64,000 nucleotides of DNA from positions 372,001 to 436,000 of the forward strand of contig CBDCZY010000009.1 of the NCBI GenBank assembly GCA_965224745.1. The letters are read 5' to 3'. The notes under the pieces are model-generated. The model was not told the DNA's origin, did not search any database, and saw nothing but the letters and a program-made list of their open reading frames with translations. Positions 45,809 through 54,909 of this stretch are shown piece after piece (position 1 is the stretch's first letter; every line of letters begins with the position of its first letter). A program made the position numbers and the translations under genes. The DNA is from CBDCZY01 sp965224745. Its GTDB lineage: Bacteria > Pseudomonadota > Gammaproteobacteria > Methylococcales > Methylomonadaceae.

Positions 45809-46585
45809 GGTCAAAGTAACATTACTTCCCCCTATCGATATCCTTTTTCGGTCACCCAGCCTTTCTAGGTGTAATGCGTCTGCCTGTTAAGGCTTCTATC
45901 TCTGTTGTAAATCTTTCATTTCCTAAAGCAAGATCTTTATTGACGCTTTCTCTAATTTCCTTCAACAACTCAGTATCGATGTGGGTCTTGAACAATTCCC
46001 GATAATTCTCCAGCCTTTCCTTTTTTGAAAGTCCCAAAGCAAGATAGTTTGCATGGGGAGTTTGTATATCTGTTTCAATACCAAGCGCGTTACAAGCATA
46101 GCTAGACCAACTATATTCACTGGGTTCCGCTACCATATCCGCCCTGACAGGATTTAAGTCGATATAACGATATAGTTCAAGCAGATATTGTTCACTCTGT
46201 ATCAAACTGGATTTAAACCGACCTTCCCAAAGCGTTCCACTACGCTGATAAGTATAGTTATAGTATCGGACATACATTCGTCCAATAGACTGCATCATTT
46301 GGCTAATCGCCCCTCTTCAAGAGGGGTACATAATAAATGCACATGATTCGTCATTAATACCCAGGCGTGGACATCAACAAAATATTTTTTCGAAAACGCT
46401 TTCAGCCCGTTTAAATAGGCTTTCATATCTTCTTCACTTCCAAAACAAACTTGGCGATTATTACCTCGTTGAACAATATGCTGTGGTATCCCAATGGGAC
46501 TAACTCGGGCTAATCTTGCCATTTTATTAATGATGCACTCTTCTCAGATAATTAATAGTATAGCTCTATTAATATTACTCTGACC
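45809..46585 (-). mobile_element. Y1 transposase element, copy 3, inactive
   Basis: 777 bp with ends GGTCAAAGTAACATT (45809) and AATATTACTCTGACC (ending 46585), nearly the same as copy 2. The transposase gene inside is frameshifted. The subterminal hairpin ATTAATAG-TATAGCT-CTATTAAT is intact at 46549-46571. Confidence 0.8.
45852..46522 (-). pseudogene. Y1 transposase, frameshifted copy
   Basis: Two frames, 46295-46522 and 45852-46298, together cover the transposase. The break lies at 46308-46318, where the intact copy reads GCTCCCTTTTCATGAG and this copy has GCCCCTCTTCAAGAG with bases missing, shifting the frame after the HUH motif. The C-terminus also stops slightly earlier than in copy 2. 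All the rest is nearly identical to the intact gene. Confidence 0.85.
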
Positions 46586-46589
46586 CTAA

Positions 46590-46703
46590 TTATTCCGGTA
46601 TGGCTTGAGCCAATTGCAAGAGGGGATCCCGGGGATCTAATTGTTGTAACAGATCCGTTCCAAACAAATTAGTCTGATGACCCGGGTTGGAGGAAAGCAG
46701 CAT
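46590..46703 (-). pseudogene. IS5-type transposase N-terminal remnant
   Basis: The minus strand reads MLLSSNPGHQTNLFGTDLLQ, then QLDPRDPLLQLAQAIPE across a one-base frameshift in CCCCGGGGATCCCC, and stops at TAA. This matches the first 35 or so residues of many IS5-type transposases (QLDPxDPLLxLAxxIPW). Nothing of the catalytic domain remains. It is flanked by the Y1 element end on one side. Confidence 0.5.
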
Positions 46704-46811
46704 TATGTTCGTCCATTCGACCAGAAATTGACTGTTATTTTAACATTTCTGGCCGATGGGATCACTCGAAATATGAAAAATATTACTGCATTCCAATAGG
46801 ATAAAGACTTT

Positions 46812-47708
46812 TTAAGGGCCGACTAAGTATATATTTTTTGATTTTTCACTGTAGTACTTTACTCCATTAACAGTTCTGACTGCAGTAAGATTGAATAGGT
46901 TTATACCTGGTCGTAGTAATCCAGATGGAATATCTTTTCTCCTGATAAAAAACAATAGGTGTGCAGGAGGAGCAATGAATCCTATATCATGTCTAAAATA
47001 CCTTCCATTGAGATATATGTTAAAACCAGTTACATTGCTTCTATCATATTGATTCCCTGTAATGCGTATGTGATTATCAACCCAAAAAGCACGAGTAATC
47101 TGAGGAGCATCCGGACGAGTAATAGAACGAATGGAAACCATGCCATGACAGTGGTAACCATCTGGCTTATATTCACAAGCATGTCCTAATTGATCGTTAT
47201 ACTCAGCCTGACACTTAGATTCAAAATTATGTTTTGCTGAAAGAAGATATTGATCAGGCTTACCGGTACACCAGCGCATAGCAGTGGATCTTTGTTTCTT
47301 TTTTGAGGCTAATTCACTTCCTTGTTCAGCAGAAATATTTTTCATCTGAGTCACTTCAAAGATTAATTCTTCAGTTTCTTGTAGCTCAACAGAATAGCTT
47401 TTGCTTACTGCACCTCCCTTTTCCAAAACAAACAGTGTTGGAATAGTAACAACACCTGTTTCTGGGTCATAAATCACTTCATTTATCGAAGAATCAACTA
47501 TTGGACTGGATATTGAATCAACAACTGAAAAAATCAACCCCTCCTTGTCTTGTTGTTGCAATGTGGCAGAAATCGTTTCTTCTTGCCCTTTAATGGAAAG
47601 CAGAGGGATTTCAACTAAACCAGTTTCTATATCATAAATAGCCTCATTCTCTGCTATTGCAATTGACGCAAAGAACAGGATTGTAAGTAGAGCTATTATT
47701 TTTTTCAT
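46812..47708 (-). CDS. Secreted protein with two ENExxYDxETG modules
   Basis: A 298-residue exported protein. After the signal peptide (ALLTILFFASIAIA) come two similar modules of about 50 residues: ENEAIYDIETGLVEIPLLSI with SATLQQQDKEGLIFSV, and NEVIYDPETGVVTIPTLFVL with SYSVELQETEELIFEVTQM. The protein at 42177 has one such module. The C-terminal half has four Cys near residues 150-190 and a fibronectin-like stretch (DAPQITRAFWVDNHIRITGNQYDRSNVTGFNIYLNGRY). I recognise no named family. It is likely extracellular. Confidence 0.65.
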   Translation of the reverse strand: MKKIIALLTILFFASIAIAENEAIYDIETGLVEIPLLSIKGQEETISATLQQQDKEGLIFSVVDSISSPIVDSSINEVIYDPETGVVTIPTLFVLEKGGAVSKSYSVELQETEELIFEVTQMKNISAEQGSELASKKKQRSTAMRWCTGKPDQYLLSAKHNFESKCQAEYNDQLGHACEYKPDGYHCHGMVSIRSITRPDAPQITRAFWVDNHIRITGNQYDRSNVTGFNIYLNGRYFRHDIGFIAPPAHLLFFIRRKDIPSGLLRPGINLFNLTAVRTVNGVKYYSEKSKNIYLVGP

Positions 47709-47825
47709 TTTAGTTCCTCTTAACTAAAGTTTCGGGATTTAAAAAAACAAAATAAACCTTTGATTAAAAAGGATAAGTACGCACTCAAAGAGAAGAGTAT
47801 AACAGAGGTTGACTTGAAATCACCT

Positions 47826-47885
47826 TTTAATGATGCACTCTTCTCAGATAGGTAATAGTATAGCTCTATTAATATTACTCTGACC
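47826..47885 (-). repeat. Solo end of the Y1 transposase element
   Basis: About 60 bp that match the outer right end of copies 2 and 3: TTAATGATGCACTCTTCTCA, a variant of the AATAGTATAGCTCTATT hairpin and AATATTACTCTGACCCT. No transposase is attached. A tandem partial repeat CTGACCCTATTTATT follows. It may be a deletion remnant or a small non-autonomous unit. Confidence 0.75.
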
Positions 47886-47989
47886 CTATTTATTTCTGAC
47901 CCTATTTATTTATGAAATCCTTCCAATAAGAAAGGAAAGTGCGTTAGAATTCCGGTCCCTATCCATAAGAAATAAGAAATAATTTCAAA

Positions 47990-49312
47990 ATGAAAAATAT
48001 AAAAATATTTAACTGCATTCCAGCAATTTTATGTTTATTAATCTCAATGCCAACACTGGCAGATTATCAGCAATACTCAACATCTCCGCCATCAGGATTA
48101 GCCGCAAATAAAGTGCCTATGTTTGTTAGCATCGGTTTTGATGATAATAGTTCAAATGATGGCATGAACTCGATCCTAGAATTATTAAGAAACAAGAAAA
48201 ACCCAGATGGTTCTCCTGCTAGGGTGACATTTTTTAATACAACTAAGTATCTAGCAGATGTTAAAACTAGTTGGAAACAAGCCTATAAAGAAGGGCACGA
48301 GATTGGCAATCATACAGTGACACATAATGGAGATATAAATGGAGGTGATTTAACATGGTCTGAATGGGATAGTGAAGTTGGTAATGCACATAATGCTTTA
48401 CTAGAAGACATAATCAATGAAGTAGTCAGCGAAATTGGTAATACTAATCCTAACCCAGAAATCATTGGTTTTAGAGCGCCTCGATTAGAAATTAATAACC
48501 ATTTGTTTACTGTATTAAATGATAGGGGTTATGTATATGACACAAGCATAGAAGGCACATCTGCTGACGGCAGAGATTTCCCATGGCCGTATACTTTAGA
48601 TCACGGAACACCTGGCACAGATCTCTGGGCACATCCAGGTCTTTGGGAGCTAGGAGTAATGCCTGTTGTTCGCCCGAATGGTCAACAGGTTACTGGCTTA
48701 GATTATAATATGTGGAGTACCGAACAGCCTCATAAACTTAATGAGGAAGAATCTCTGGAAACTTTAAAAAACACCTTGGATTTACGATTAGAAGGTAATC
48801 GGTCTCCATTCCTATTTGGTGCTCATTCAGCTTTTTATTCCAGCGATTATCGTGAACCTATGTCTATCAATCATGAGGCAAGGATTAGAGTTATAAAGAA
48901 ATTTATTGAATATGCGTTAGACCAACCCGAAGTATATATTGTGCCTTATAATGACGTTGTTAAATGGATGCGAAACCCAGTAGCTCTTAGCGATAGTATT
49001 TCAGGCGGTTCTAATAGTTCTGGTTCATTAGATTTAGATGACATGGCTTCGAGGGTCAATACCTTTCAAGAGTTAGCAGGAGATCATTATTGGTCAAAAT
49101 TTGAACAAAATCCTTGGGCTCATAAACTATTGTCAGATGAACTGATAAATGTAGCGAATGATCTATGGGATGGAAAGAAAGAAGAGGCAATGAGCAAATT
49201 GTTCACAGCTCGATCGTATGTTGGAATGATGGATAGTAATGAAACCACAACTAAAAAGACATCTACAGATACAATCAATAAATTTATTTCAGAGCTTGGT
49301 TATACCCCATAA
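47990..49312 (+). CDS. Secreted polysaccharide deacetylase (NodB-type)
   Basis: A 440-residue exported protein with a signal peptide (ILCLLISMPTLA). The NodB domain (about residues 40-330) shows motif 1 as VSIGFDDN (catalytic base and metal Asp), motif 2 as HEIGNHTVTH (two metal His) and motif 3 as IGFRAPRLE, with LWAHPGLWELGV and LFGAHSAFY later. Such enzymes remove acetyl groups from chitin, peptidoglycan or exopolysaccharide; the substrate is not shown here. The last 100 residues (after a Ser-rich linker near 340) form a helical domain that I do not recognise. It is on the plus strand, opposite the neighbouring secreted genes. Confidence 0.85.
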   Translation: MKNIKIFNCIPAILCLLISMPTLADYQQYSTSPPSGLAANKVPMFVSIGFDDNSSNDGMNSILELLRNKKNPDGSPARVTFFNTTKYLADVKTSWKQAYKEGHEIGNHTVTHNGDINGGDLTWSEWDSEVGNAHNALLEDIINEVVSEIGNTNPNPEIIGFRAPRLEINNHLFTVLNDRGYVYDTSIEGTSADGRDFPWPYTLDHGTPGTDLWAHPGLWELGVMPVVRPNGQQVTGLDYNMWSTEQPHKLNEEESLETLKNTLDLRLEGNRSPFLFGAHSAFYSSDYREPMSINHEARIRVIKKFIEYALDQPEVYIVPYNDVVKWMRNPVALSDSISGGSNSSGSLDLDDMASRVNTFQELAGDHYWSKFEQNPWAHKLLSDELINVANDLWDGKKEEAMSKLFTARSYVGMMDSNETTTKKTSTDTINKFISELGYTP

Positions 49313-49395
49313 TCAGTAAATAATAAACAAGGGATATTTTGACACATCCCTTGTTTAGTTTTATCTCATGATTGTTTGGTAATGTTAAAAAAGAA

Positions 49396-49431
49396 CTAAA
49401 CAACCACCAGCTAAAGCTGGTGGTTGTTTAG
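49396..49431 (+). repeat. 16-bp perfect hairpin, probable IS200/IS605-type end
   Basis: CTAAACAACCACCAGC and GCTGGTGGTTGTTTAG are exact inverted copies around TAAA. The dnaK remnant starts directly after it at 49433 with no upstream part. Its placement and shape resemble the right end of an IS200/IS605 element, like the hairpin at 59965-59985. It could also act as a terminator for the deacetylase gene. Confidence 0.55.
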
Positions 49432-49432
49432 T

Positions 49433-50124
49433 ACGGCTTTGCTGACAAAGGCGGTGAGCGAACTCTGTTTGTGTATGATCTTGATGGCGGTACATTTGAT
49501 GCGACAGTCTTGCAGTTTTCAGCAGAAGGTTTGTATGTATTAGCAACTGATGGTTCCAATAAAATAGGTGGGAAAGGCATTGATGAATTGATTATGGCCA
49601 GTGGCAAGCCTCGGGAGAATATTGTATGTAAACAACCTCATCAGGCAGTTGCTTATGGTGCTGCATTAATTGCTGACCAGCGTAATACTGCTTCGGCAAA
49701 AACGCTACAGTGCATCAGTGCTTATGATTTGGGCGTTCGGGCGCGTAATCCTGAAACGGCTGAACCGATGGTACAAGTGTTAGTAAAAAAGAATATGCCG
49801 GTACCTGCAGCTGAAAGTACTACGTTTTATACCACGCGTGAAGATCAGCCTCGTATGGTAATTGAGGTGATTCAGCAAAAGACCGAAGGTCAACAAGAAA
49901 AAAGTTTAGGCTATTTCATTTTTGGAATTGATGCACCGCGCAAAAATTACCCTATAGAAATTACCTTGGCTTATGATTTGGAAGGTATGGTTAAAGTAAC
50001 GGCTAAAGACCCTGAAACCGGGAAAGTGTTAGAGCAAATTATGGATGAACAGGGACAATCCGTAAACACTGATTTATTAAAGCAAAAGTCAAAAGTCGTG
50101 GGTTGCACAACTGAATATAAATGA
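49433..50124 (+). pseudogene. dnaK-like (Hsp70) gene, truncated and internally deleted
   Basis: The frame opens at the hairpin edge as YGFADKGGERTLFVYDLDGG then TFDATVL, the phosphate-2 region of an Hsp70 ATPase domain. The usual DLGGGTFD has an Asp in place of a Gly. After GGKGIDELIM it jumps directly to ASGKPRENI and then VAYGAALIADQ, so roughly 100 or more residues of the ATPase domain are deleted in frame. The substrate-binding part follows (DLGVRARNPETAEPMVQVLVKKNMPVP, then KNYPIEITLAYDLEGMVKVTAKDPETG), and the C-terminal lid is missing. The N-terminal ATPase lobe is absent. It is unlikely to work as a chaperone. Confidence 0.85.
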
Positions 50125-50346
50125 ATAATTTAAAACTATTTTCAACGATCCGTTTAGGTGCTTACCTAATAAAAGGTGTTGCTTTTTAAAGCGATCACAA
50201 TTGACTTTAATGATACTAGCGCCTTCGTCAATTTGATGAAATTATTTCTTACAGCCCTTGCTGAATACTATCACTTTCATATACTCTAATGATATGAAAC
50301 TAGGCATGAATTCGTAAAGCTAACTAAATATAGAAAATTCAATACG

Positions 50347-50811
50347 TTGTTTAACATCGTTCTGTATGAACCCGAAATAGCTCCAAACTCGGGAAATATT
50401 ATTCGTTTATGTGCCAATTCCGGCTGTAAATTGCATTTAATCGAGCCCTTGGGTTTTGATTTAGAAGAAAAAAAGTTACGTCGCGCAGGACTTGACTACA
50501 GAGAACTTACTGAAGTTAAATGTCATAAGAACTTTGCAGCATACCAATCGACAACCAGACCGAAAAGATTATTTGCTATTTCCACCAAAGGTGATAACCA
50601 TTATCATTTGCAACATTACCAATTTGATGACACCTTTCTTTTTGGCCCTGAAACGAGAGGATTACCAGATAATATTTTGCAATCTCCAGATGTTTTTGCA
50701 ACAGTGAGAATCCCTATGGCGCCCAGTAGCAGAAGCTTAAACCTGAGTAATACCGTTGCCATTATTTGTTATGAAGCATTAAGACAAACCGAATTTCATA
50801 ATCTCGACTAA
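50347..50811 (+). CDS. trmL: tRNA (cytidine(34)-2'-O)-methyltransferase
   Basis: SPOUT-class methyltransferase of 154 residues that methylates the wobble position of leucine tRNAs. Family landmarks are the start MFNIVLYEPEIAPNSGNIIRLCANSG, FDLEEKKLRRAGLDY, FLFGPETRGLP and the knotted C-terminus with IPMAPSSRSLNLSNTVAIICYEALRQ. The start codon is TTG at 50347 with no obvious ribosome site. It is chosen because it gives the family's N-terminus exactly, and no ATG is available before the conserved region. Confidence 0.92.
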   Translation: MFNIVLYEPEIAPNSGNIIRLCANSGCKLHLIEPLGFDLEEKKLRRAGLDYRELTEVKCHKNFAAYQSTTRPKRLFAISTKGDNHYHLQHYQFDDTFLFGPETRGLPDNILQSPDVFATVRIPMAPSSRSLNLSNTVAIICYEALRQTEFHNLD

Positions 50812-50899
50812 AACCTGGTATCGCCATTTATCTGTTTTATAGAAACTTATGTTCGTGAGCACCATCTAATACTCATTCGCAAAAATTTTTACTTAAAAA

Positions 50900-51217
50900 A
50901 TGCACCATATAATTATCAAGATATTGATCATTTGGGTAATGTCTAGCCATGCCGCTCAAGCTCTGCGATGTGGCAAGCGGGCAATAACAACTGGGGATAA
51001 AAAAATCGATGTCATCGCTTTTTGTGGGGAACCTGACACAGTTCAAAGCAAAACAGAGCATGAAACTTGGGTCTATGGACAGTATTCATTAGTTCAAACC
51101 ACTCCAATTCAAATCGAAACCTGGATCTATAATTTCGGTTCTCGCAGATTAATGGTAGAGCTTTTTTTTAGAGATGATGTATTAAAAAAAATTGATACGC
51201 TGGGTTATGGTTATTAA
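50900..51217 (+). CDS. DUF2845 exported protein
   Basis: A 105-residue protein with a signal peptide (IKILIIWVMSSHAAQA). The mature part, LRCGKRAITTGDKKIDVIAFCGEP through ETWIYNFGSRRLMVELFF, fits the DUF2845 family, which has two Cys and a WIYNFG motif. It probably lies in the periplasm with one disulphide. The function is unknown. It is followed after 84 bases by the MCE-like lipoprotein gene. Confidence 0.8.
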   Translation: MHHIIIKILIIWVMSSHAAQALRCGKRAITTGDKKIDVIAFCGEPDTVQSKTEHETWVYGQYSLVQTTPIQIETWIYNFGSRRLMVELFFRDDVLKKIDTLGYGY

Positions 51218-51301
51218 CTCATTTCAAAAAACGGCCTATAACTAACTTATTCCTCATGTTATGCTAATTTTCCGGTTTGGTTTTACTAATAATTCGTTTT
51301 C

Positions 51302-51970
51302 ATGAAAAAATTACTTGCTTTAATTATTTTTATAAGTCTGGTTGGTTGTGGTCCGAAAGGTCTGAATTTCAAAATTAGTTATACGAAGTTAGAAGGACTA
51401 ACCCCCGAATCATCGATAATTCATAAAAATCAAGTCATAGGGAAAGTTGTCGGAATTGAAGTAGGGAAAGAAAGTCAGTATTTGGTAGCTGTCTCTATCA
51501 AATCTCCGAATCACAAACATATCAATAACGATTCAGAATTTTTTATCACTGATGACCCGTTGCAATCTGGCAAAAAGGCGATAGAAGTTGAAACAACGAC
51601 CGATGATGGCGCACCTATTGAGGAAAATAGTGTAATGCTAGGTATGAATAATGTTAGTGAAACTGAGATTTTCTTTAAATCATTGGATAGAGCATTAAAC
51701 CAAGGTATCAGAGGATTGGCCGATGAGCTTGAAACCTTTGGTAATAGGCTCGACAAGCTTCCTGAATCTAAAGAATTTAAAGAATTGGAACAAGAACTAA
51801 ATAACTTTGGAAAAGCATTAGGAAAAGCTGGGAAAGAGTTTGAAAAATCGATGGAAAAAGACTTAATACCTAACCTAAAAAAAGAACTAGATCGATTAGA
51901 AAAAAATCTTGAAGAAAAGCAAGCTCAACCTAAACAGCCCTCGCCATCGGGAAAACAGATAGAAATTTAG
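51302..51970 (+). CDS. MCE/MlaD-like lipoprotein
   Basis: A 222-residue lipoprotein with lipobox LVGC (lipid Cys at 16). The mature part begins with an MCE-type beta domain: FKISYTKLEGLTPESSIIHKNQVIGKVVGIEV, then SIKSPNHKHINNDSEFFITDDPLQSGKKAIEV. MCE proteins such as MlaD form lipid-transfer hexamers. A long helical, charged C-terminus (about residues 120-205) looks like a coiled coil, with a Pro/Gln-rich tail. No permease or ATPase gene is adjacent, so a stand-alone or trans-acting role is inferred. Confidence 0.7.
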   Translation: MKKLLALIIFISLVGCGPKGLNFKISYTKLEGLTPESSIIHKNQVIGKVVGIEVGKESQYLVAVSIKSPNHKHINNDSEFFITDDPLQSGKKAIEVETTTDDGAPIEENSVMLGMNNVSETEIFFKSLDRALNQGIRGLADELETFGNRLDKLPESKEFKELEQELNNFGKALGKAGKEFEKSMEKDLIPNLKKELDRLEKNLEEKQAQPKQPSPSGKQIEI

Positions 51971-52214
51971 CAGCCAGTATTTAGAAACTATCTGTACTTA
52001 CTCTATTTTCAATCTAGGTTCTTAGGTGTAAAACTCATCGTTTGGATCAACTTAAGTCCAGCGCCATTCATCTTCATTTCGTAAAAGCACAGCCTACAGG
52101 CTTAAATGATGCAATCAAATGCTCGAAAACATTCCAGCTTAAACTGATACAAAAATCAAAATGAATAGCGCTATCTATTCAACCCATTAATCACACAAGA
52201 AAGATATCTTTGGA

Positions 52215-53156
52215 TCAAGGAGACATCCTTTCTTCCATTTCGGCATTAATCAACGTTTCGTAGTGTCGCTTCAAAACAGAATCGGTCGGACGAGGCGGCA
52301 ATGAAGCTTCTACGTCGTAACGTAATTTGGTCAAGTAATGCCTTCTCAGAACTGAATCTTCTGGTACCTGGCAGTGCTCTGCCGCAGCCATACCAGCTTG
52401 TTTTGGAATTCTTGTTGCAGTTCCTGATTGTTGTTGACCTTGATCAGTTTGTGCACCTGATGACGATGCTGCCAGCCCAACAGCCGCAGTAGCAGTTGAT
52501 GCAGCAGCTGTCGAGTTAATACTGGTACTGTTACTAGCAGCCGGCTGAGCCAGATTTGAATTGTTTTTCAAGGTTGCCGCTGTACCCAAAGCAGCATCTT
52601 TTTGATAGGGCGTAGTATCATGTGCGTCAACTTGTCCGTCTGATGCTGATACCGCCAGCCCAGCAGCCGCCGCTGTTGATGCAGCTACTGTTGTACTAAC
52701 GCTGGTATCTTCACTAGCCGGTTGAGACAGATTTGAATTGTCTTGCAATGTTGCCGCTGCACCCTCACCCGCATCGCCTAGATAGGCCGTGTCGGTATAT
52801 GTGGATGTCGACTTCTGAATGACCGCATGCCTGCCTTGCTTCTTTTGTTTCCAAAAGTAAGACGTTAAAAAGATTCCAATCAAAGCACACAAGCTACTAA
52901 ATATAGCCCAGCCTAAAGTCTTTTCAGGCATCAACTGAGAACCTTTGGTAAAAAGGATAACCGCCCAAGCTGCGAATCCAAGAAAGACCACCAACCCAAA
53001 TAATGTGCGACCGATATAGTTGGATTCTTTTATTTGAAAATCATTTAACTGGGCATTTGGTGGCAACGTTTTATGTCGCATGACCAAGATTGCTGCAATT
53101 AAAGCAATCAGCAAGCCCAAACCAAAAGTAGTATACGCTAGTGTTGAATTAACCAT
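52215..53156 (-). CDS. Membrane protein with duplicated Ala/Ser-rich and RHY segments
   Basis: A 313-residue protein with three hydrophobic helices (about 5-26, 50-70 and 82-102), then a low-complexity region of two tandem repeats of about 60 residues (AATLQDNSNLSQPASEDTS and AATLKNNSNLAQPAASNSTS, each followed by an Ala/Ser run). The C-terminus has two copies of a helical motif, EDSVLRRHYLTKLRYDVEA and TDSVLKRHYETLINAEMEE. I know of no named family. A membrane anchor, flexible linker and repeated terminal helix suggest a scaffold or tether. Confidence 0.65.
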   Translation of the reverse strand: MVNSTLAYTTFGLGLLIALIAAILVMRHKTLPPNAQLNDFQIKESNYIGRTLFGLVVFLGFAAWAVILFTKGSQLMPEKTLGWAIFSSLCALIGIFLTSYFWKQKKQGRHAVIQKSTSTYTDTAYLGDAGEGAAATLQDNSNLSQPASEDTSVSTTVAASTAAAAGLAVSASDGQVDAHDTTPYQKDAALGTAATLKNNSNLAQPAASNSTSINSTAAASTATAAVGLAASSSGAQTDQGQQQSGTATRIPKQAGMAAAEHCQVPEDSVLRRHYLTKLRYDVEASLPPRPTDSVLKRHYETLINAEMEERMSP

Positions 53157-53430
53157 TTCTACCTCCTCATCAATTTTGAAAAAAGATAATTAGGCTGCAC
53201 ATCGTTAGCACTCACTCCAATAATAAATGTGCACCTCATTCCTTTCTTACTTTATATTTTATCAGCTCAGTTATTAGTATTTATGTCAGTCATATTGACT
53301 CAAACCTATGTATATACTTCACGCGGCCACAGATGCGCGGAGTATAACTTGAACAACTCTTTAAAAGAGACTTCTCAACATTACACCTAGTTGAAGCTGT
53401 TCGGCAAGACTTTTTAATACAATTTGCTTA

Positions 53431-54447
53431 TTATTTAGTTACTTTAACCACTTTTCTTTGAGCTGCAGATTCGATAGCAGCCTGGATAGTCTTACAATTA
53501 ACTTTGGCATCATCAAAACTCAGCCTGGGTGGTATATCATTCAAGACACAATCGCTAAAATGCTCAATCTCGAGTTCAAAATGATTGGCAGGAGAAAGTC
53601 TTTCTTCGCATTGTTGCCCAGCTTCTGTCCACCATGAAAGAACAGGCGAATCGTTAGGTAATTGCCATACCACATGGCATTTCAATCCACCTTTGGTGCC
53701 TATAACTTCGTACTCGCAGCGTCTGCCACGTTCAAAACTAAAATCGAAATGTGCATATTTACCATCACCAAAATCCAGAATACCGCTGCTCATAATGTCC
53801 GCCCCACTATCAACATGTTTAGCCAGTGCTGTCACAGCTACCGGCGCTTGATCGAAAAACATTCGAGCGGCATGAATGGCGTAACAACCAATATCCCACA
53901 TTGCACCCCCACCCTGCTCTACGGGTTCTTGCAAGCGATACATCCTTGCCGGTCGCATCATAAAGGAAAAACTTGATCGAACCGAACGGATTTCACCGAT
54001 AATCCCTGATTGTATGAGTTCCATTACTCTTGCGTGCTGCGGGTGAAAACGATACATAAACCCTTCCATCACTTTCACTTGATGTTTTAGGGCTGCAGCT
54101 TCAATAGCTTCAATATCAGTTACTTGTAAGGCCATAGGCTTTTCACATAACACATGTTTACCCGCCTCAACTGCACGTAAAGCCCATTCAGCGTGTTCAT
54201 GGTTCGCTAAAGGCAAATAAATAGCTTCAACGTCACTGTTAGAGAGCAGTTCATTAAGATCATCATAAGTTTTGACCTGCTGCTGATCCGGCGCATACTT
54301 TTTAACTGTCTCAGCTGCAGCGCCCGCGCGACGGCTAGCGATGGCAATAAGCTGGCTATTGGGGGCGCCCACAATGGCAGGCAACAAACGTTCGTTGACA
54401 CGTGCGGCGCCTACAATCCCCCATTTCAATCTTTTTTGATCGTTCAT
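53431..54447 (-). CDS. Gfo/Idh/MocA-family oxidoreductase
   Basis: NAD(P)-dependent sugar or related dehydrogenase of 338 residues. The N-terminal Rossmann domain shows KWGIVGAARVNERLLPAI, NSQLIAIASRRAGAA and VEAIYLPLANHEHAEWALRAVEAGKHVLCEKPMAL with the signature EKP. The C-terminal domain shows MEGFMYRFHPQHARVMELI and GGGAMWDIGCYAIHAARMF, where the Asp and His are typical catalytic residues. The substrate cannot be told. The closest general type is the dehydrogenase group with EKPMAL and YRFHPQ. No sugar operon surrounds it. Confidence 0.88.
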   Translation of the reverse strand: MNDQKRLKWGIVGAARVNERLLPAIVGAPNSQLIAIASRRAGAAAETVKKYAPDQQQVKTYDDLNELLSNSDVEAIYLPLANHEHAEWALRAVEAGKHVLCEKPMALQVTDIEAIEAAALKHQVKVMEGFMYRFHPQHARVMELIQSGIIGEIRSVRSSFSFMMRPARMYRLQEPVEQGGGAMWDIGCYAIHAARMFFDQAPVAVTALAKHVDSGADIMSSGILDFGDGKYAHFDFSFERGRRCEYEVIGTKGGLKCHVVWQLPNDSPVLSWWTEAGQQCEERLSPANHFELEIEHFSDCVLNDIPPRLSFDDAKVNCKTIQAAIESAAQRKVVKVTK

Positions 54448-54909
54448 CTGATTCCCCTTGCTTGGATAAAGCGATATATTTTGTAACTACTCAGCGAAAA
54501 AAAATCATTATTAGCTTGCAAGCATTCTTATCAGCAATTCAAATCCTCTCTTTACTTATCTTTAGGTCAACCAAGCGTATCTATTCGTGTAAGCCGCTCA
54601 ACTCTACCGCAACTGTTCTCGTAATTCCAGCATCATTTAATCAGACAAGATCATCTCGAAACTACCTATAACTTAAAAGAAGGCCTCTCAATAAAGTCAA
54701 TATTAGCATCGATAAATGAACCTTTTAGAATCGAAAATTTTTACTAAACTTCTAAATAGCGTTGCATATCTATTCACAAGGAATTTCTCATCAACAGCGT
54801 TTATTTTTGCTGATTTTATTAATCAGCCATAACAACTAATCAGTGATGAAAATGTATTAGCAATATTCATTCTGAAGAATTGTAAACCATGGAGACAAAT
54901 GGAGACTAA
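54448..54909. other. Intergenic region between divergent genes
   Basis: About 460 AT-rich bases that should hold promoters for the oxidoreductase (minus) and the repeat protein (plus). ATGGAGACAA and ATGGAGACTA form a short direct repeat just before 54910, the second serving as ribosome site. No gene is supported. Confidence 0.4.

Noticed and set aside
43932..47885. Repeated units as a CRISPR array
   Set aside because: The repeats are transposase elements hundreds of bases apart, with no regular spacers.
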